Shown here: positions 47,603 to 59,586 of the stretch, piece after piece
Position numbering within the stretch: the first letter of the stretch is position 1
Layout of the letters: every line of letters starts with the position of its first letter
Assembly (NCBI RefSeq): GCF_003254395.2
Contig: NC_037639.1
Coordinates: 10,769,037 to 10,833,036, forward strand
Direction of reading: 5' to 3'
Source of the DNA: Apis mellifera
Lineage: Eukaryota > Arthropoda > Insecta > Hymenoptera > Apidae
Length of the DNA: 64,000 nt
Position numbers and translations under genes: made by a program
The notes under the pieces: generated by a model
The model's input: the letters and a program-made list of their open reading frames with translations, nothing else
The model's database searches: none
Told to the model about the DNA's origin: nothing

Positions 47603-48843
47603 AGTCGTCCACCTTTCTCCTCGAGGTCTCTGGCTCTGGGTTGGTTTCGATTCGTTTCGCGTGTCTCCTCGATGGTTCCTCGAGAATGAAAGAGAGAGGG
47701 AGAGAGAAGAGAGAGGTTGTGAAGAGCCGGTTTTGCCTTTGAAGCTACTGTTTGAGTTTTACGACATTGGATTACCGTGGAGAGAGGTGGTATTAGGGGT
47801 CTGTCATCGATCAGAAGTCGACGGAAGGTATAATAAGGTTTATGGTATTGGGATCCGTTGAAGATGGAAAAGAAGGATCTTTGAACCTTTTTTTCTTTTT
47901 TTTAATTTAGCTTCTTAACATTTGCGAAAGGAGATCTCCTAAAAATTGTACTCGTTGTTATTGATCTTTAGAAAATTGGTAAATTATTCGAGCGATGAGT
48001 CAAAAGTATAATTCTTTTGGCTCCCTCACCCTTGAGGATTCTCGATAAACAGGTATTCGCTGGATGTTGTTTAAAAAAAATATTACGACGACGTTATTAT
48101 TATGATTCATGCGATATCTCTTTCCTATAAAAAAAAAAAAAAGAAAAGAAAAGGAACATAAAAGATACGTCATTACGATAAACTACGAACAACAATATCG
48201 CCGGTATCGTTTCTTTTTTAACGCGTTCCCAAGGGAACGACAACCGCAAGAAATCGTTCGACAGGGACAAACGCTCCATCGTTTCGAAACTCTCTGAAAC
48301 TTCCCCAATGATAAACATCAATTGTCTGCAAAAGAGTCTGCAATTTTTTCCTCTCTTCGACGAGAGAATTTGACCAGATTCTCTATACGTAATATATATA
48401 TATATTATCATGACAATTTAGATGTCGCAATGTCGATAAACGACCATTCTCTGGTGGAACGCATTATCGAAGCGACACGGTCTATTCGTCACCTCGATGA
48501 ACCTCTCCTGTGGTCCGTCGTTCGTGGCAGAATTTCACGCGATGGAAATGATAGTTGGGGGAGAGAGAGGAGGGATGAGCCTCGGGGATCGTTCCACCCT
48601 ATCGCGGTGTAACGCAATATTCAATTTGTATCCGATGAATATAAATTAACGATTTAACTTACCGATTTCTCTGTTGTGTTTGGCCAGACTGAAAGGGTTA
48701 ACCACCGTGGAGGGGGAGGGGGTTTGATAAGTCGATGAAGGTTTCAATCGATGGCTTTGACGAACAAGCAGCCATCGAGTGGGATTCTTTATTCGCGATT
48801 GAATACGTATGTCGCACGCGTGTGTGTCGTGTGTGAATATTAA

Positions 48844-48869
48844 ATTTGCACGAACACGGTCGTGCAAAT
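48844..48869. repeat. 10-bp inverted repeat ATTTGCACGA
   Basis: ATTTGCACGA pairs perfectly with TCGTGCAAAT across a 6-nt loop. Each arm starts with ATTTGCA, the POU-octamer half-site, so it could be a dimeric POU-like element or an RNA hairpin. About one 10-bp hairpin with a loop up to 20 nt is expected in the window. Confidence 0.5.
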
Positions 48870-50621
48870 CGGTTAATGATATACCCGACACCACCGTATC
48901 CGGCCTCTGTTAATTTAATCGTGTTAAATGCATACGTACAGATCGAATAATTCTCCTCGTACGAATAAATTAACCATATAATGAAAACACAATAAAATGA
49001 CCCACTTGCCTCACGAGAATTCATTTCCCCGTTCCATTTATGCCGATAATTATTTATTTATTTAAACGATCCGAATTCCAAATTTCATTCCCGTACGTAT
49101 ATAATTTTATACAAATTTATTCCCATTTTAATCGCTCTCTTTAAATATTAATACAATAATATTAACGCGCTCCATATACATTTTTCGCTACGTCATTACA
49201 ATCACAGCTTTGAAAAAACACTTGCTGTAACTTCATCAACAAAATCACTTTCTTATTGTTCGTATTATTCAAGCGTATTAAGTGTAATTCCGACACGTTC
49301 CACATACACATACATCTTCTTTCCTACACCAATTATACCACTATAAATGCAAATTACAGTAGTACGATTTCAAAGTACGCTTGCCGTACGGCTCACGACT
49401 CTTTTTCTTCACCGTCGAAAAAACCGCAACGCTTCCCCCGACAACTCAATCATCGCGTTTCCACCAACCGTGTTTCGTCGTCGTTTCCAAACCCCGTTGT
49501 TCGTTATCCGGTGCAATCGTCATTCGTTTCGAGTCTCGTTTCCTCCTCCTCCTACGAGCAACAAGCGCGCACGCACGTCCCTGTTGCGACGTTAATCGCC
49601 ACCAGTTAACATCCGATCCAAGATGATCGTTGCGCCGCGGTCCAACGCTTCCTACGCGTAATAATCCTCCACGTTGGGAGGATTAGAGCCATTAGCACAC
49701 TGGACGGTGAGCCAATGAATTCCGTGGAACTGTTTCAGCGTGCAACGCTCGTAACTTCCACCTTCTTATTGCGAATCGTTTCACGGGGGAAAGGGACCCG
49801 TTAATTGCGTGCCTCCGCGAAACTCGCGCCACGCACTCGCTTATCAATTCCACGACGATCGCGATAATTGCGCGCCCGATGCCCGTGGATTTCCAAATAA
49901 CGTATCTTGGATCGTGTTCAACTTGACGGGAAAACTTGATGGGAAAAGCGAAGAGACTGTCAGAGACGGTTGTAATCGTGTTGGGTTTCAAGATCGCGAA
50001 ACAGGATTTCCGCTCGATGGATCAACGGATGGATCCTTTCTTTCGTCATTTATGGAAACAGGTAAAGTTTAATACTTGCGCGTTTTAATCCTAAGTAATA
50101 TGAATTTTAATCCGGATAACTTTTACTCTTGCTTTTGAGGAAACGTATTTAACAGAATTTTTAGAAGTTTAAAAAAAAAGAAAAATAGAAATATTCATTT
50201 CGATAAAGTCGCTTCGTTTCCAAGACTATTCAACAACCTCGACCAGGATGATCCCCCACAACAACCGACCCCCGGAGATCATCTGGAAAACTATTTCCCC
50301 GAAAACAAGAAAGGTTCCCCACCGTTAATTAAACCGATGTTTGACGAGTTTAAGTCGCGAGGAATTACAACAGGCCGTTCACGGAAACGCATTAATCGAA
50401 GCTCCGTTCAACCCTCCCCTCGGTCCCCGGCTCAGGATTATCAGGGCATGAAGAGCGATCGGTCAGCGTCGAGAATCCCTCCGAAAGGTTTCGAGCACGA
50501 GAATGACACATTCGCTTCGATCCCTAATCGCGACACCCCTTTTCCAGAGTATTTATCCTCCGTATGATGCCGTATCGACCCTTCGAAAAACCGGGCAAAC
50601 TGACGTGATCGTTGACAGAGC

Positions 50622-50671
50622 CGCGGTGGGCCAGGCCTACGAATTACCTCCGCCTCTGGCCCACCACCGCG
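50622..50671. repeat. 13-bp hairpin with a 3-nt bulge
   Basis: CGCGGTGGGCCAG (50622-50634) pairs with CTGGCCCACCACCGCG (50656-50671), leaving three bases unpaired on the 3' side. The loop is about 21 nt. The arms are GC-rich but not repeats. A stem this long with one bulge is unlikely by chance in 64 kb. It is shorter than a normal microRNA duplex and the flanks do not pair. Confidence 0.6.
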
Positions 50672-52456
50672 ACAGTTGCGTTTAATTTTCCTAGGCCAAT
50701 CCTTTCGTTCCATATGCAGCGACGTCGATTAATCGAGGCCACGTGCCACTTGGGAAACGCATTCCTTTGGAAAATATAGGGTGCCGAAGCGTAGTAGTGG
50801 CAGGCCACCGTAGTTCCACCCGTATTTATAGAGAGAGTCTCGCCCCGTGGCTTCGCACATATGGCGTGCGCGCACAGTTCGCGAATCGAAAAAACCGGGG
50901 AAACACACATGACGAGCGCGTCACGAAAAAAAAAAAAACACCGCGATGCATATATTATGATTGTCATGCGCCTGGAAACCGGGTAATTACGGGCCTAATT
51001 CCTGCCTTTCAAGAGTGGCTTTCTGATGAAATCGAAACGACGCGACAAACTTTTTTTACGCTTTCGCCGCCCGCGATTCTATCGTCCAGATCCCGGTTTT
51101 CTTTTTTTTTCTTTCAATTTTTGCACAGATATTGCGGAGATTCGCTCTAGGATTTTTTTCTTTTCTTGTTTTTTTTTCTAGAATCTCAACCTTGACAGTT
51201 CCACTGCTTTTCCCCGCCCCTTTGCCCGGAAGATTTTTCTTCAATCTTTCAAGAAAACGCCTGGAGATCTTTCTCGTCTTTAAAATTCTGCTTCTCGTCC
51301 CGAAAAGGTCTTCCTTTCCATCTCAGTTTTTCTTTTTTTTCTTTTTTGAAGATCTCGCGAGTAATCTTCTCTAAACATCCTCTCCAGAATTTCTCTCGGC
51401 TCTTTGAAAAATCTACATTCTTCGTGTACACACGCCTCGATCATCCTCTTCCACGACTTTTTAATCCACCCCTTCTACATTTTTTAACCTCCAATTTCCT
51501 CCCTGAGCAACTCTCTCGAGCAAAGATCCTCTTTCATCTCCGCGATCATTAATTTTCGCGATTCTTTTTCCCCCTCGTATCTTGGAAACGATTCGATAAG
51601 AGAGATTTATCTCGAGATTTTTGGAAAATCTCCTTTTTCCTTCGAAGAGGAAATTTGAGAGGCTTCTGCACGCGGCGTTGCGGAATTAGAAAGTAGGCTA
51701 GTCGGGTAGCGCGCGCGTGCACGTTTCGCGTGCAATTATCATATTGCGATTCTTGGCCGGCGAAAAAGCGCGACTTTAATACGCGTATAAACTGGTTTAT
51801 TACGCGGCTCGGTCGAGCCTAAAATTGCAGCCTGAATTATTCGTCTATCTCGCAGAAACGCAGAAACTCGTTGCACCGTTGCTTCCTCGGGCGTAGTTTA
51901 GTGGGTTGGTCGATGTTCAGCCGGCGGAGATTCCAGAAATATGCACACCATATTACGCTCTTTTCACCGCTGTTCAATTCGCTTTTACCTCGGTCCAACT
52001 CGTTTTTCCTTTCTTTTTTTTTCGAAGAAAAAATACAAGCCTCACATTTTTAATCTTCAATCAACGTTGATAAAATTTGCTTTGTCTTTCTTAAGTCGTG
52101 ATTGTATTGTTTTCTAAATCCAAACGATCCTTCAAATTTAAAAGAAATTAATCCTTAAAGATATAAAAACTTTTGTTTTCTAAATCGAGACAGATCCTCG
52201 TTTATTACGAAGATTCTTTAATTCTTCGAAAACAAAACTTCTATGTATACATCAATAAACGATAAACCAAACAACATCAAATTAAAAAAAGGATAAACGA
52301 AGCAGATCGACTCGACTACTCTCCTAGTCAATAAACAAAAAGAAGAAGAAGAAGAGAAAGAGACGAATGATTCGGTAGCTGGAAATTACCGAAGAGAAAG
52401 TACACACGCGAGGGTAAAAAGCCACAAAAGATCGACGAACGCGAGACGCGAGAAGA

Positions 52457-52476
52457 GAGGAGGAGGAGGAGGAGGA
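52457..52476. repeat. (GGA)n trinucleotide repeat
   Basis: About six GGA units inside a purine-rich stretch. Confidence 0.92.
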
Positions 52477-52863
52477 TAGATCTCGGTAACAACCCGCCAC
52501 AAAGAGGAGCATTGTACACGTAAGAACGGGCCAGGGCCGAAGACAAAAGCTCCTTTTCACCGTTCCAGCCACGGTACGTGTCTACGAGCTCGGAGGGCAG
52601 CGAGATCTTAATTTGCATTCGCTCGAGATGAACGCTCGCCGCAATAAAACACCGTAAATCCTTCGCTCATCGCGCAGCCGGGGAAAAGGCGAGCGAAAGG
52701 GGGGGAGAAGAAACGGCGTGATATTCGAATAGGAAAGAGAGGCGTGTAGCAGCCACCCTTTCCCTTCCCCCCACCCTCCCGTCGGTTTATTTAAATTAGG
52801 CGAATAAAGAAGGAGTAGTCGCCATCAGAGACGATTTTCACGCGGATCCCTTTTCCCGCGAAT

Positions 52864-52885
52864 TTCCCTCGTCCGGACGAGGGAA
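52864..52885. repeat. Perfect 22-bp palindrome
   Basis: The arm TTCCCTCGTCC (52864-52874) is followed without a spacer by its exact reverse complement (52875-52885). The centre is TCCGGA. With a single-base bulge a few outer bases also pair. By chance about 0.015 perfect 22-bp palindromes are expected in 64 kb. It is not low-complexity. It could be a dimeric protein-binding site or a cruciform-forming element. Confidence 0.85.
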
Positions 52886-53396
52886 TCCACATCCTGCCTA
52901 GACGTCGATCCAGATAAACCGTCGCTCTTCGAACGACAGAATGGATCCTCGTAGCGATAACCAACCTGCTCCCCTCGATTCTCGAGGAAATTTCAGCGAT
53001 GAAATGACGCCGAGCTCGATGCGCGTAGATCGAGGATGAAAGGTTTCTCGTAATAGCGCGGTTTCCATAGAGGAAGTTTACATTCCTCCCTCTTAGAAAA
53101 TACGCGCGGTACAGTTGGTTTACCGTTCGCTTTATATATATATATATACGTGTATGTATCGACATTATAATTTATTAGACGTCGATTGCTCTCAACTCCA
53201 CTTTCCTCGGGTGAAATATACGATATTCGGATGATATACAGCGATAAACATCGATAACGTAAATCTCCAAGCTTAATTTAACCATAGCGATAAAACGATC
53301 TTATCGTAAAGATTCCTGTTCCGAGTGGCCGCGTAATTATTTCGTTCGATCGCCCTTCCTTCCAGCCAATCGTCTAAAACGCGTAAAGAAGGGAGT

Positions 53397-53442
53397 AGGA
53401 TTAAAGCGGAAGAAGGATTAAAGATTGAAGAGGAGGATTAAA
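53397..53442 (+). promoter_or_regulatory. Triple AGGATTAAA cluster (K50-homeodomain-like)
   Basis: AGGATTAAA occurs exactly three times at 53397-53405, 53414-53422 and 53434-53442. GGATTA (reverse TAATCC) is the binding core of K50 homeodomain proteins such as Orthodenticle/Otx. The surrounding purine-rich sequence raises the chance of coincidence, but three copies in 46 bp is unusual. Confidence 0.3.
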
Positions 53443-53809
53443 TGAAGAAGAGCGAAAGAGAAGGAACGAAATTCGCGGTGATCCACGGACGCGTTCCACG
53501 GGCGAATATTCGCGGAAGGAAGGCGAGCCCCGTTTGCCTACCGGGTGTAATATTTACGGCGAGGAGAGGCCACGTGGCCCGTTACAATCGCTGCGGCGCT
53601 TTCTCGCCTCTCCTTCCCTCCTCCTCCTCCTCTTTCTTCGCTCGCTCGTATTTCAAGGTAATGCCTCGAAGAAGTTGCATAGAAACGAGCGCGATAGCTG
53701 TTGGCCGGCCCCCTTATTGCCCGTTTTTACAATCGGCCCGATGGCCTAGGATCGAGCCACGGCTACGTGGAGGGGAGGGGGGCGTAATAATTTACACCGA
53801 AAAAGTATA

Positions 53810-53824
53810 CGCGCGCGCGCGCGC
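53810..53824. repeat. (CG)n Z-DNA run
   Basis: Fifteen bases of perfect alternating C and G, the strongest Z-forming sequence type. Confidence 0.9.
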
Positions 53825-55434
53825 CACGCTATAATGGAAACGAACGTTCGAAGAAGCATTATTTACTGGAAGCTCGGCTCGGGTCGGGTTGGTAATTTAT
53901 CGTCGCTCGCAACGAGGTTTCGCAACCAGTCGTTAAATAAAAATCAAGCAAACCTCCTCTCCTCACGGACAAGCGTTCGTATCGCGTTCGATCGTGTTCA
54001 AGCGCTACCACGATTTCCGCGGGCGAAACGGTAAGAACGGCTTATCATCGTCGAAAATGATAGAAGAAGCCACTTTAACGAGAATAGGCGGGGCCCTCGC
54101 CCCGGACGAGAACCGTATTACCGCGAAATCAAAAACTTGTTACTTTTTACGATTTTAACAATCGTTGGAATTACAACCGTTCCATTCGTCGAGAAATTTG
54201 ATCAAACTATTACAGTATTTTAATTAGATTTGACCAGTTTTTCTTCCAAGATTGTAGATATTATCTTATTGGAGATTACGGTAGCGAAATCCACGAATAA
54301 AACACCGCGTTATAACTCTATAAATTTCTTTCACCACGATCGTTGCGTATTTCAATTTCCAGCGCATAAAGTCCCATACCCAGATCTGTTCCGTCTCTAT
54401 GCTAATACCCCCTGCAAACAACTACTCTCCCATTATCCCATCGGCGAGCGGAAAATATTTCCCAATCCCATAGAAACCCGGTTATGGGCTCGGATTGTCG
54501 GGCGTGGAACGGAGCCAGGCATGGCATCGATTTCGCCTCGGCCACGGTTATTTAATTGATCGACTATCGAGCCGCTCGTCCCCGCTGATCACCGTAATGA
54601 TAGCCGGGGCCCGCTGGCATCGCGGTATTTTCATTATCACCGGCGTGTCCGCGCCCGCACACCCACGCATGGACGGACGGTGGCGTCGTCGCTCCGCTGA
54701 GTGATGACATCGCGTCGGGACGCTTTCATCCCCCGTTCATTTGCATATTTCGAAGCACGCGTGATCAACAATGGATCCGGCTGCTCTAGGCGCTCTCTCT
54801 CTCTCTCTTTCCGTTTCTCTCTCTGCCGGATAGATTATGGCTCGATTAGCTTTATTAATTTAAATCGACCGCGCGGCGACCACCGCTGCAAATAGACCTG
54901 GCTTCGAGGCACGCGAGTTTAACTACATTTTTTTCAACTGTTTCCAAATTACTTTCATAATTGATTAAATTTCTCTCCGTTGATCATAGCCATTTTTTGG
55001 AATCGAGTTGGGTTGTTCAATCAACGTGGACGATTACGTGTATTAAATTCGAAATGTTAAAAAATCAAAATGTAGTTCTTTTCAATAATAATTTTCTTTG
55101 AAATAAAATGAAATGAAATACGGAGCAATCCGAATTCGAAATACACAAAAAAAAAAATCATAAATCTCCTCGATTTCCTCGCGTTAATTTTTCCTTTTCC
55201 TCTTTCACGCGCAACAGAGAGACGCGCAAAAGAAAAAACAAATGCGAAATATGTCTCGCGTGCAATGTATCCGGCGACCAGTTTGTAATCGCGTGGCACG
55301 TCGTCTGAAAAACTGGGAGAAGCGTGGCCGTGGTTTGATCGAAAGGGCGTACTCTCTGCGTGTCACGAGAATGCGCGAACTCGTAGTGTTATTTTCCTTT
55401 GTTATTACCACGCCGGGACGCCACCACTCCGCAA

Positions 55435-55600
55435 CGCAAATATTTGCGGCCGGGCCCCGCAAATATCATCGCGTCCAACGCCTCTTTTTTCTCTCTTTTC
55501 CTTTTTTTCCCTTTTTTTTCGCATTTGTTTGTCGCAGATTCGAGGGGGGGGGGGGGAAATTCATACCATCAGGGGTCGCGCCCCCTGATGCGAAATTTCG
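55435..55600. repeat. Cluster of perfect palindromes and hairpins with G13 run
   Basis: CGCAAATATTTGCG (55435-55448) is a perfect 14-bp palindrome. Its right half also pairs with CCGCAAATAT (55457-55466) to give a 10-bp stem with a 7-nt loop (55440-55466), so the two are mutually exclusive. About 80 bp on, 13 consecutive G (55544-55556) precede CATCAGGGG/CCCCTGATG (55567-55590, 9-bp stem, 6-nt loop) and the 10-bp palindrome CGAAATTTCG (55591-55600). GCAAAT is a POU/octamer half-site, here present three times in alternating orientation. Confidence 0.6.
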
Positions 55601-56735
55601 CCGATATTTCGACGTTTCGCCGGCAATCCTCTCGCACTGAACGTTCTAAAGTAATTACGCGGGGGGTGGGGGAGGGAAAAATGAAAAGCTCGAGCGAACC
55701 GGTGGATTCGCGATCTCGAATCGCATTAACCGATGGGAATCGATGCGTTCTGACGGGCGAAAAACCGCGCACGCTCCATTTGCAATTTTCATGTCTCAAT
55801 TTTTTTCTCCATCTCCGCCCAGCTTTATCGCGTTTCGAATCGAATATTCGATGCCTTCGATGAGCTTGATGGGGGGAGGCTCTCTGAATTAGTTAACGGC
55901 TCCTAGAAAAATTCTAATCGCGATAAATATCCGTTGCACGACAACAATAAGCGTGCGTTAAATATCACAATGTTAAATCGAGTGTGCCGGTTATATTAAT
56001 AATAATTTATACGTTTCGCGATATAAATTAATGTCTTTTACGCAGTGATTCATTTTAATGCCTCTTTTTATAGCCTGTGAAAATATTTTCTCGAGAGATC
56101 GGCGAATTTAATTATATCGATAACGCTCGACACGTGGGTTTCGATTTTTTTCCTCACCATCATCGGCGTAAAGAAACGAGAATTCAAAAAGAAATTCGTT
56201 TCGTCTCAACGTGAAGTGAAGTATTCTAAAATTCTACAAATCAAAAGAAAGAGAAAAAAATCGAGAAAGGAAAGCTCGATCGATCGAAACTCGCCCATCG
56301 AATTCGCCAATTTCCCCGCTTTCACGATCGAACAACAAGTTGATCGATTATCCCTGCTCGTAACGGCATCCACGGAGGGGGAGGGGGATGTCTAATCGAC
56401 GCGGGCAAGAAATGGAGAATCGATCGGTGCAAGAGGTGGGCGCATCGGTTTAGCGGACAGAAGAAGACACTCGGTGGCTCGCCTCCGCGGCGTGTGTCAA
56501 TCAAGGCAGGTACGCGGAAGTTCAGCCAAGAATAGCAAGCTAAATGGCACATGCAGCAAAAATACAATAGAGACGTGTACATCTGTAGGACGGTCACGGA
56601 TCGGATACGTGCGAATCGTTCGTTCGCGTTCCCTCTCCTCCCCTCCCCTCGCCGTCGTGGCCGCGTTATAGAAATTCTGTCAATGATCGTTTTCGAACCG
56701 GTTGCGAACCGCCCGACCATTTCTGTTTTCGACGA

Positions 56736-56762
56736 TTTGTTTGTTTGTTTGTTCGTTTGTTT
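56736..56762. repeat. (TTTG)n tetranucleotide repeat
   Basis: About six TTTG units with one TTCG variant. Confidence 0.93.
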
Positions 56763-58237
56763 CTTTTTTCCCCCCTTTTTTCTCTCACGGTTGGCCGATC
56801 GAATCGAAGCCATCAACGGGTTAATCGAATTTTCTTCCGGCCTTTGACGAGCGGATTTAACGATCCGCCTATGTGTTTGTTTCGTGTGTTTTATTACACC
56901 TGTGTACGTACGCGTCGCATTGTCGTGTAAATGAACATTGTGTTTTCGATAAATATTTATGATCGATCGAAGAATATATATACGAACGCGTATACGAAGA
57001 TTGTGTATATTTATATATATATATAAATAGAGATATACAAGCACGCAGGAATTATTCTTCGACAAGGTTGGATAAAAATTGAGCTCTTTAACGAGAGACA
57101 CGAAAATAGAAAACCTAGAAAGTCGTAAGCGCGAGTACTTGGAAATTAATAGTAGAAATTATTACACGCGCGTAAGTTTCTTCTTCGTCTCGCTTGCATA
57201 ATCCATTATGTAAACAAACAAGTAGCCGGCCAAGAGTCACAGAAGCAGAATTTCAACGATCGATCGGATAATAGCATAAATTTTCCGCGATCGATGTAGT
57301 AATCCGCGCACGATGTTTCGTGTAAACGAGAATCTGGCGAGGGGGAGGGGGAGGGTCGGGGGCAAGGATCGGGCAGAGGAGCGGATAGACGGGCAGGATT
57401 AATATTTGGGATCGGTAATAAAACGGCAACTTATCCATCCACGTGGAGGATACACAGGGAATAATATCGCGGCAATCATATTACGAAACAGGCAAATACG
57501 TCAACAGAACGTTGTATGCACTGAATAATGCATTGTTGGTGGAGCTAATGCACGGTCAGCTCAGCGAGGCGGACGTCAGCCGCGGATAGCAGCCGGTGTG
57601 TAATTGGGGTGCGTGTTTGCGAATCAAAGTCATCATCGTGGCCCGTCATCGCGGCCCTCCCCGCGCCTCGCCCTGATGAAATGACCAGACGACGCGGCCA
57701 AATAACCGTGCGCACCGCTCCCCCCCTCCTCCCCCATCGCGCTTAAAAGGTCGCCCTCGAGGGTCGTCGCTCTTGATTCAACCCTGAAATTCAACGTGCT
57801 GGATTACTTCGCGTTCTCGATAACGAACGTGATCGGTGAGAAAGCTCATTGGGCAAAATCTAGACACTTTTCATCTATTTCGAACGGACGAAGAATCATT
57901 AAGAAGTCGATAATTCTTAATAATTTCAGAATCTCGTTATCTAAAGACCGCCTAAAGATTAAACGATCTCGTAATCGTTCTCAACATCGTGGATATTTAG
58001 TCGTGCGAAAAATTCTAATCAACAGGAAGAATGGATGGGGAGAGGAAATAAAGGATAAGTGATACGGTTAAACGAGTTCCCTTGTACGTTATAATTGGAT
58101 CGTTACACATGCAATCTCGCATAACGGATCCTATAATCGATTCTCTCGAAACGATTCTCTCCTAGAAAAAAGAACAAGGAATCATCTCTCCAAGGAACAT
58201 CTGCCATCGATCCAACAACAAACATCGGCGAAAGCAA

Positions 58238-58265
58238 CGATGATCATCTCTGCTCGATGATCATC
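58238..58265. repeat. Duplicated palindrome GATGATCATC
   Basis: The 10-bp palindrome GATGATCATC occurs at 58239-58248 and 58256-58265, each preceded by C, with a 17-bp period. Confidence 0.55.
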
Positions 58266-59583
58266 ACACACTGTTCCTCCCATCTTCGAGTTTGTCCGCA
58301 ATAAATTTTCAACGTCCTCGAAAGAAACGGAGGAGGAGGACGCTGCGACTTCTCATAAACCACCCCTCTCGAATTCTCATCTTCCACTCATCTTTCCTTA
58401 ATCCCTGTCTCCTCGGCCCAAGGGAAACAGAATGCCTCGTCTAGGTGGTGGCAGGTCCCGTCGCAATAACGGCCTCGGCCGAGTTTTATAGGTGCAGCAG
58501 CAGCCGCGCAAGGGGCCAATAAGGCGAGCCGGCCGCGTCTCGCGCCAGAATTTCGCCCGACACGAAATTACATTCCGGGTAAGGACGCGTGTCCACACGT
58601 GTGGAATGCGGGCGAGGATTTTCCAGCTCTCGTCGAGGGGCCTCGCAATTAGCCAGCCACGATTTTCCCTTCTCAGGATCCCTTCGAAATTTCTTTCACC
58701 ATCTCGCTCGCCAAATTTATTCGAATGCCGCCAACCACTCGCCTGTAAATCCTCATCCTTCTTCTCCCCTCCTCGAAGGAAATACCTCCTCCTCCGGCTG
58801 CGAAAGTGAATTTGCCGATTTCGAAGGAATTCCGTGCCGGTCGATTCGTTTATTGGCCGGATAATCGGCGCGAGGAGCTGAGGGATTTATGAGGGGCGTA
58901 CGGAGGGTGTTTGATGGCTGATAAACGAATAATCGGTGGAAGAATTTCTAGCCCGGTATCCTCGAGGATATTTAACTGTATTTTGAAGTTTTTCTTGAAG
59001 TAATTTGGGTTCGATGATTAAATGGATTTTAAGTATCGCGGTTATTGTTCGTTAATTAATCTCAAATTGTACATTGTTGGATCGCGTTATTGGACGATGA
59101 ATCCGATTTATGCAATGTGCATTCTTGCTGGTCTTACGAGTAGCCAGTTGGACGAGATTTGAAAAATGCCGAGTCGCCAGAAAGTCATTATTCTTACGTG
59201 GGATATTACGATTGCGTAGTCGTACAAGTTTTATAACATAAGTTTTTTTCTTTTTTCGTGTACAGGAGAATCGAAAGATCGTTTCGATAAATCATCGAAA
59301 AATCGGGTTTTTCAAGTGGAACGAAGGTACAAAAATTATCGGTTATAAAAAAATATTTGCTCACTGGAAGGATAAAATCTTCCCTACCTTAGACGTTCGA
59401 CGAAACATTTTACACCACGATTTCATCATCGTGCGTCTACATCATATCCTTGAGCTACTTCTACATCATTAATTTACAACAACTGGAAACAGGTATATCC
59501 CGAGATAAAACCTCACGATATCTCGCGTCCACCAACTTAAGAAAATAGTAAACTCTTACGAAATTCTCGTCGATACCATGGAG

Positions 59584-59586
<3 letters not shown>

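Larger units (their letters stand above)
46051..48860. other. Unique non-coding sequence
   Basis: No gene recognised. Holds the tandem 12-mer TGAAGTATATCC (46700-46711, 46712-46723), (TTC)n, (GGA)n and a CTCF-like CCGCTAGGAGGC at 47118-47129. 47880-48080 is AT-rich and 48390-48410 is a short TA run. The 10-bp hairpin at 48844-48869 is listed separately. Confidence 0.55.
48870..52863. other. Unique non-coding sequence
   Basis: No gene recognised. 49020-49260 is AT-rich. The 87-codon plus frame 49809-50072 ends on a donor-like CAGGTAAAG but has no recognisable domain. A 13-bp bulged stem is at 50622-50671 (separate entry). 51060-51180 and 51310-51360 are T-rich, 52450-52480 has (GGA)n. Confidence 0.55.
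52886..55434. other. Unique non-coding sequence
   Basis: No gene recognised. Holds a TA run at 53133-53150, the AGGATTAAA triplet at 53397-53442, the 12-bp palindrome GGCCACGTGGCC at 53568-53579, a (CG)n run at 53810-53824 and a short (CT)n near 54790-54825. The 109-codon frame 54230-54559 matches no family. 54930-55180 is AT-rich. Confidence 0.55.
55601..59586. other. Unique non-coding sequence
   Basis: No gene recognised. Holds (TTTG)n, a 20-bp AT palindrome at 57008-57027 (TATTTATATA arm) and the repeated palindrome GATGATCATC at 58239-58265. The longest open frame of the window is here (minus, 56322-57101) but opens on GTG and has no domain. 57480-57780 and 58420-58640 are less repetitive, GC-mixed segments. 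59230-59400 is AT-rich. Confidence 0.55.

Noticed and set aside
49809..50072. 87-codon frame ending at a donor-like CAGGTAAAG
   Set aside because: Could mimic a first or internal exon, but no acceptor-like polypyrimidine-AG upstream and no recognisable protein sequence.
57008..57027. 20-bp perfect AT palindrome
   Set aside because: Built from a TA run, where palindromes arise trivially; noted within the surrounding segment only.
56322..57101. Longest open frame of the window (259 codons, minus strand)
   Set aside because: It opens on GTG; the first internal ATG leaves roughly the C-terminal two thirds at most. The product has no recognisable domain, mixes poly-Lys/Gln/Asn and Pro runs from simple repeats, and has no visible splice or promoter context.
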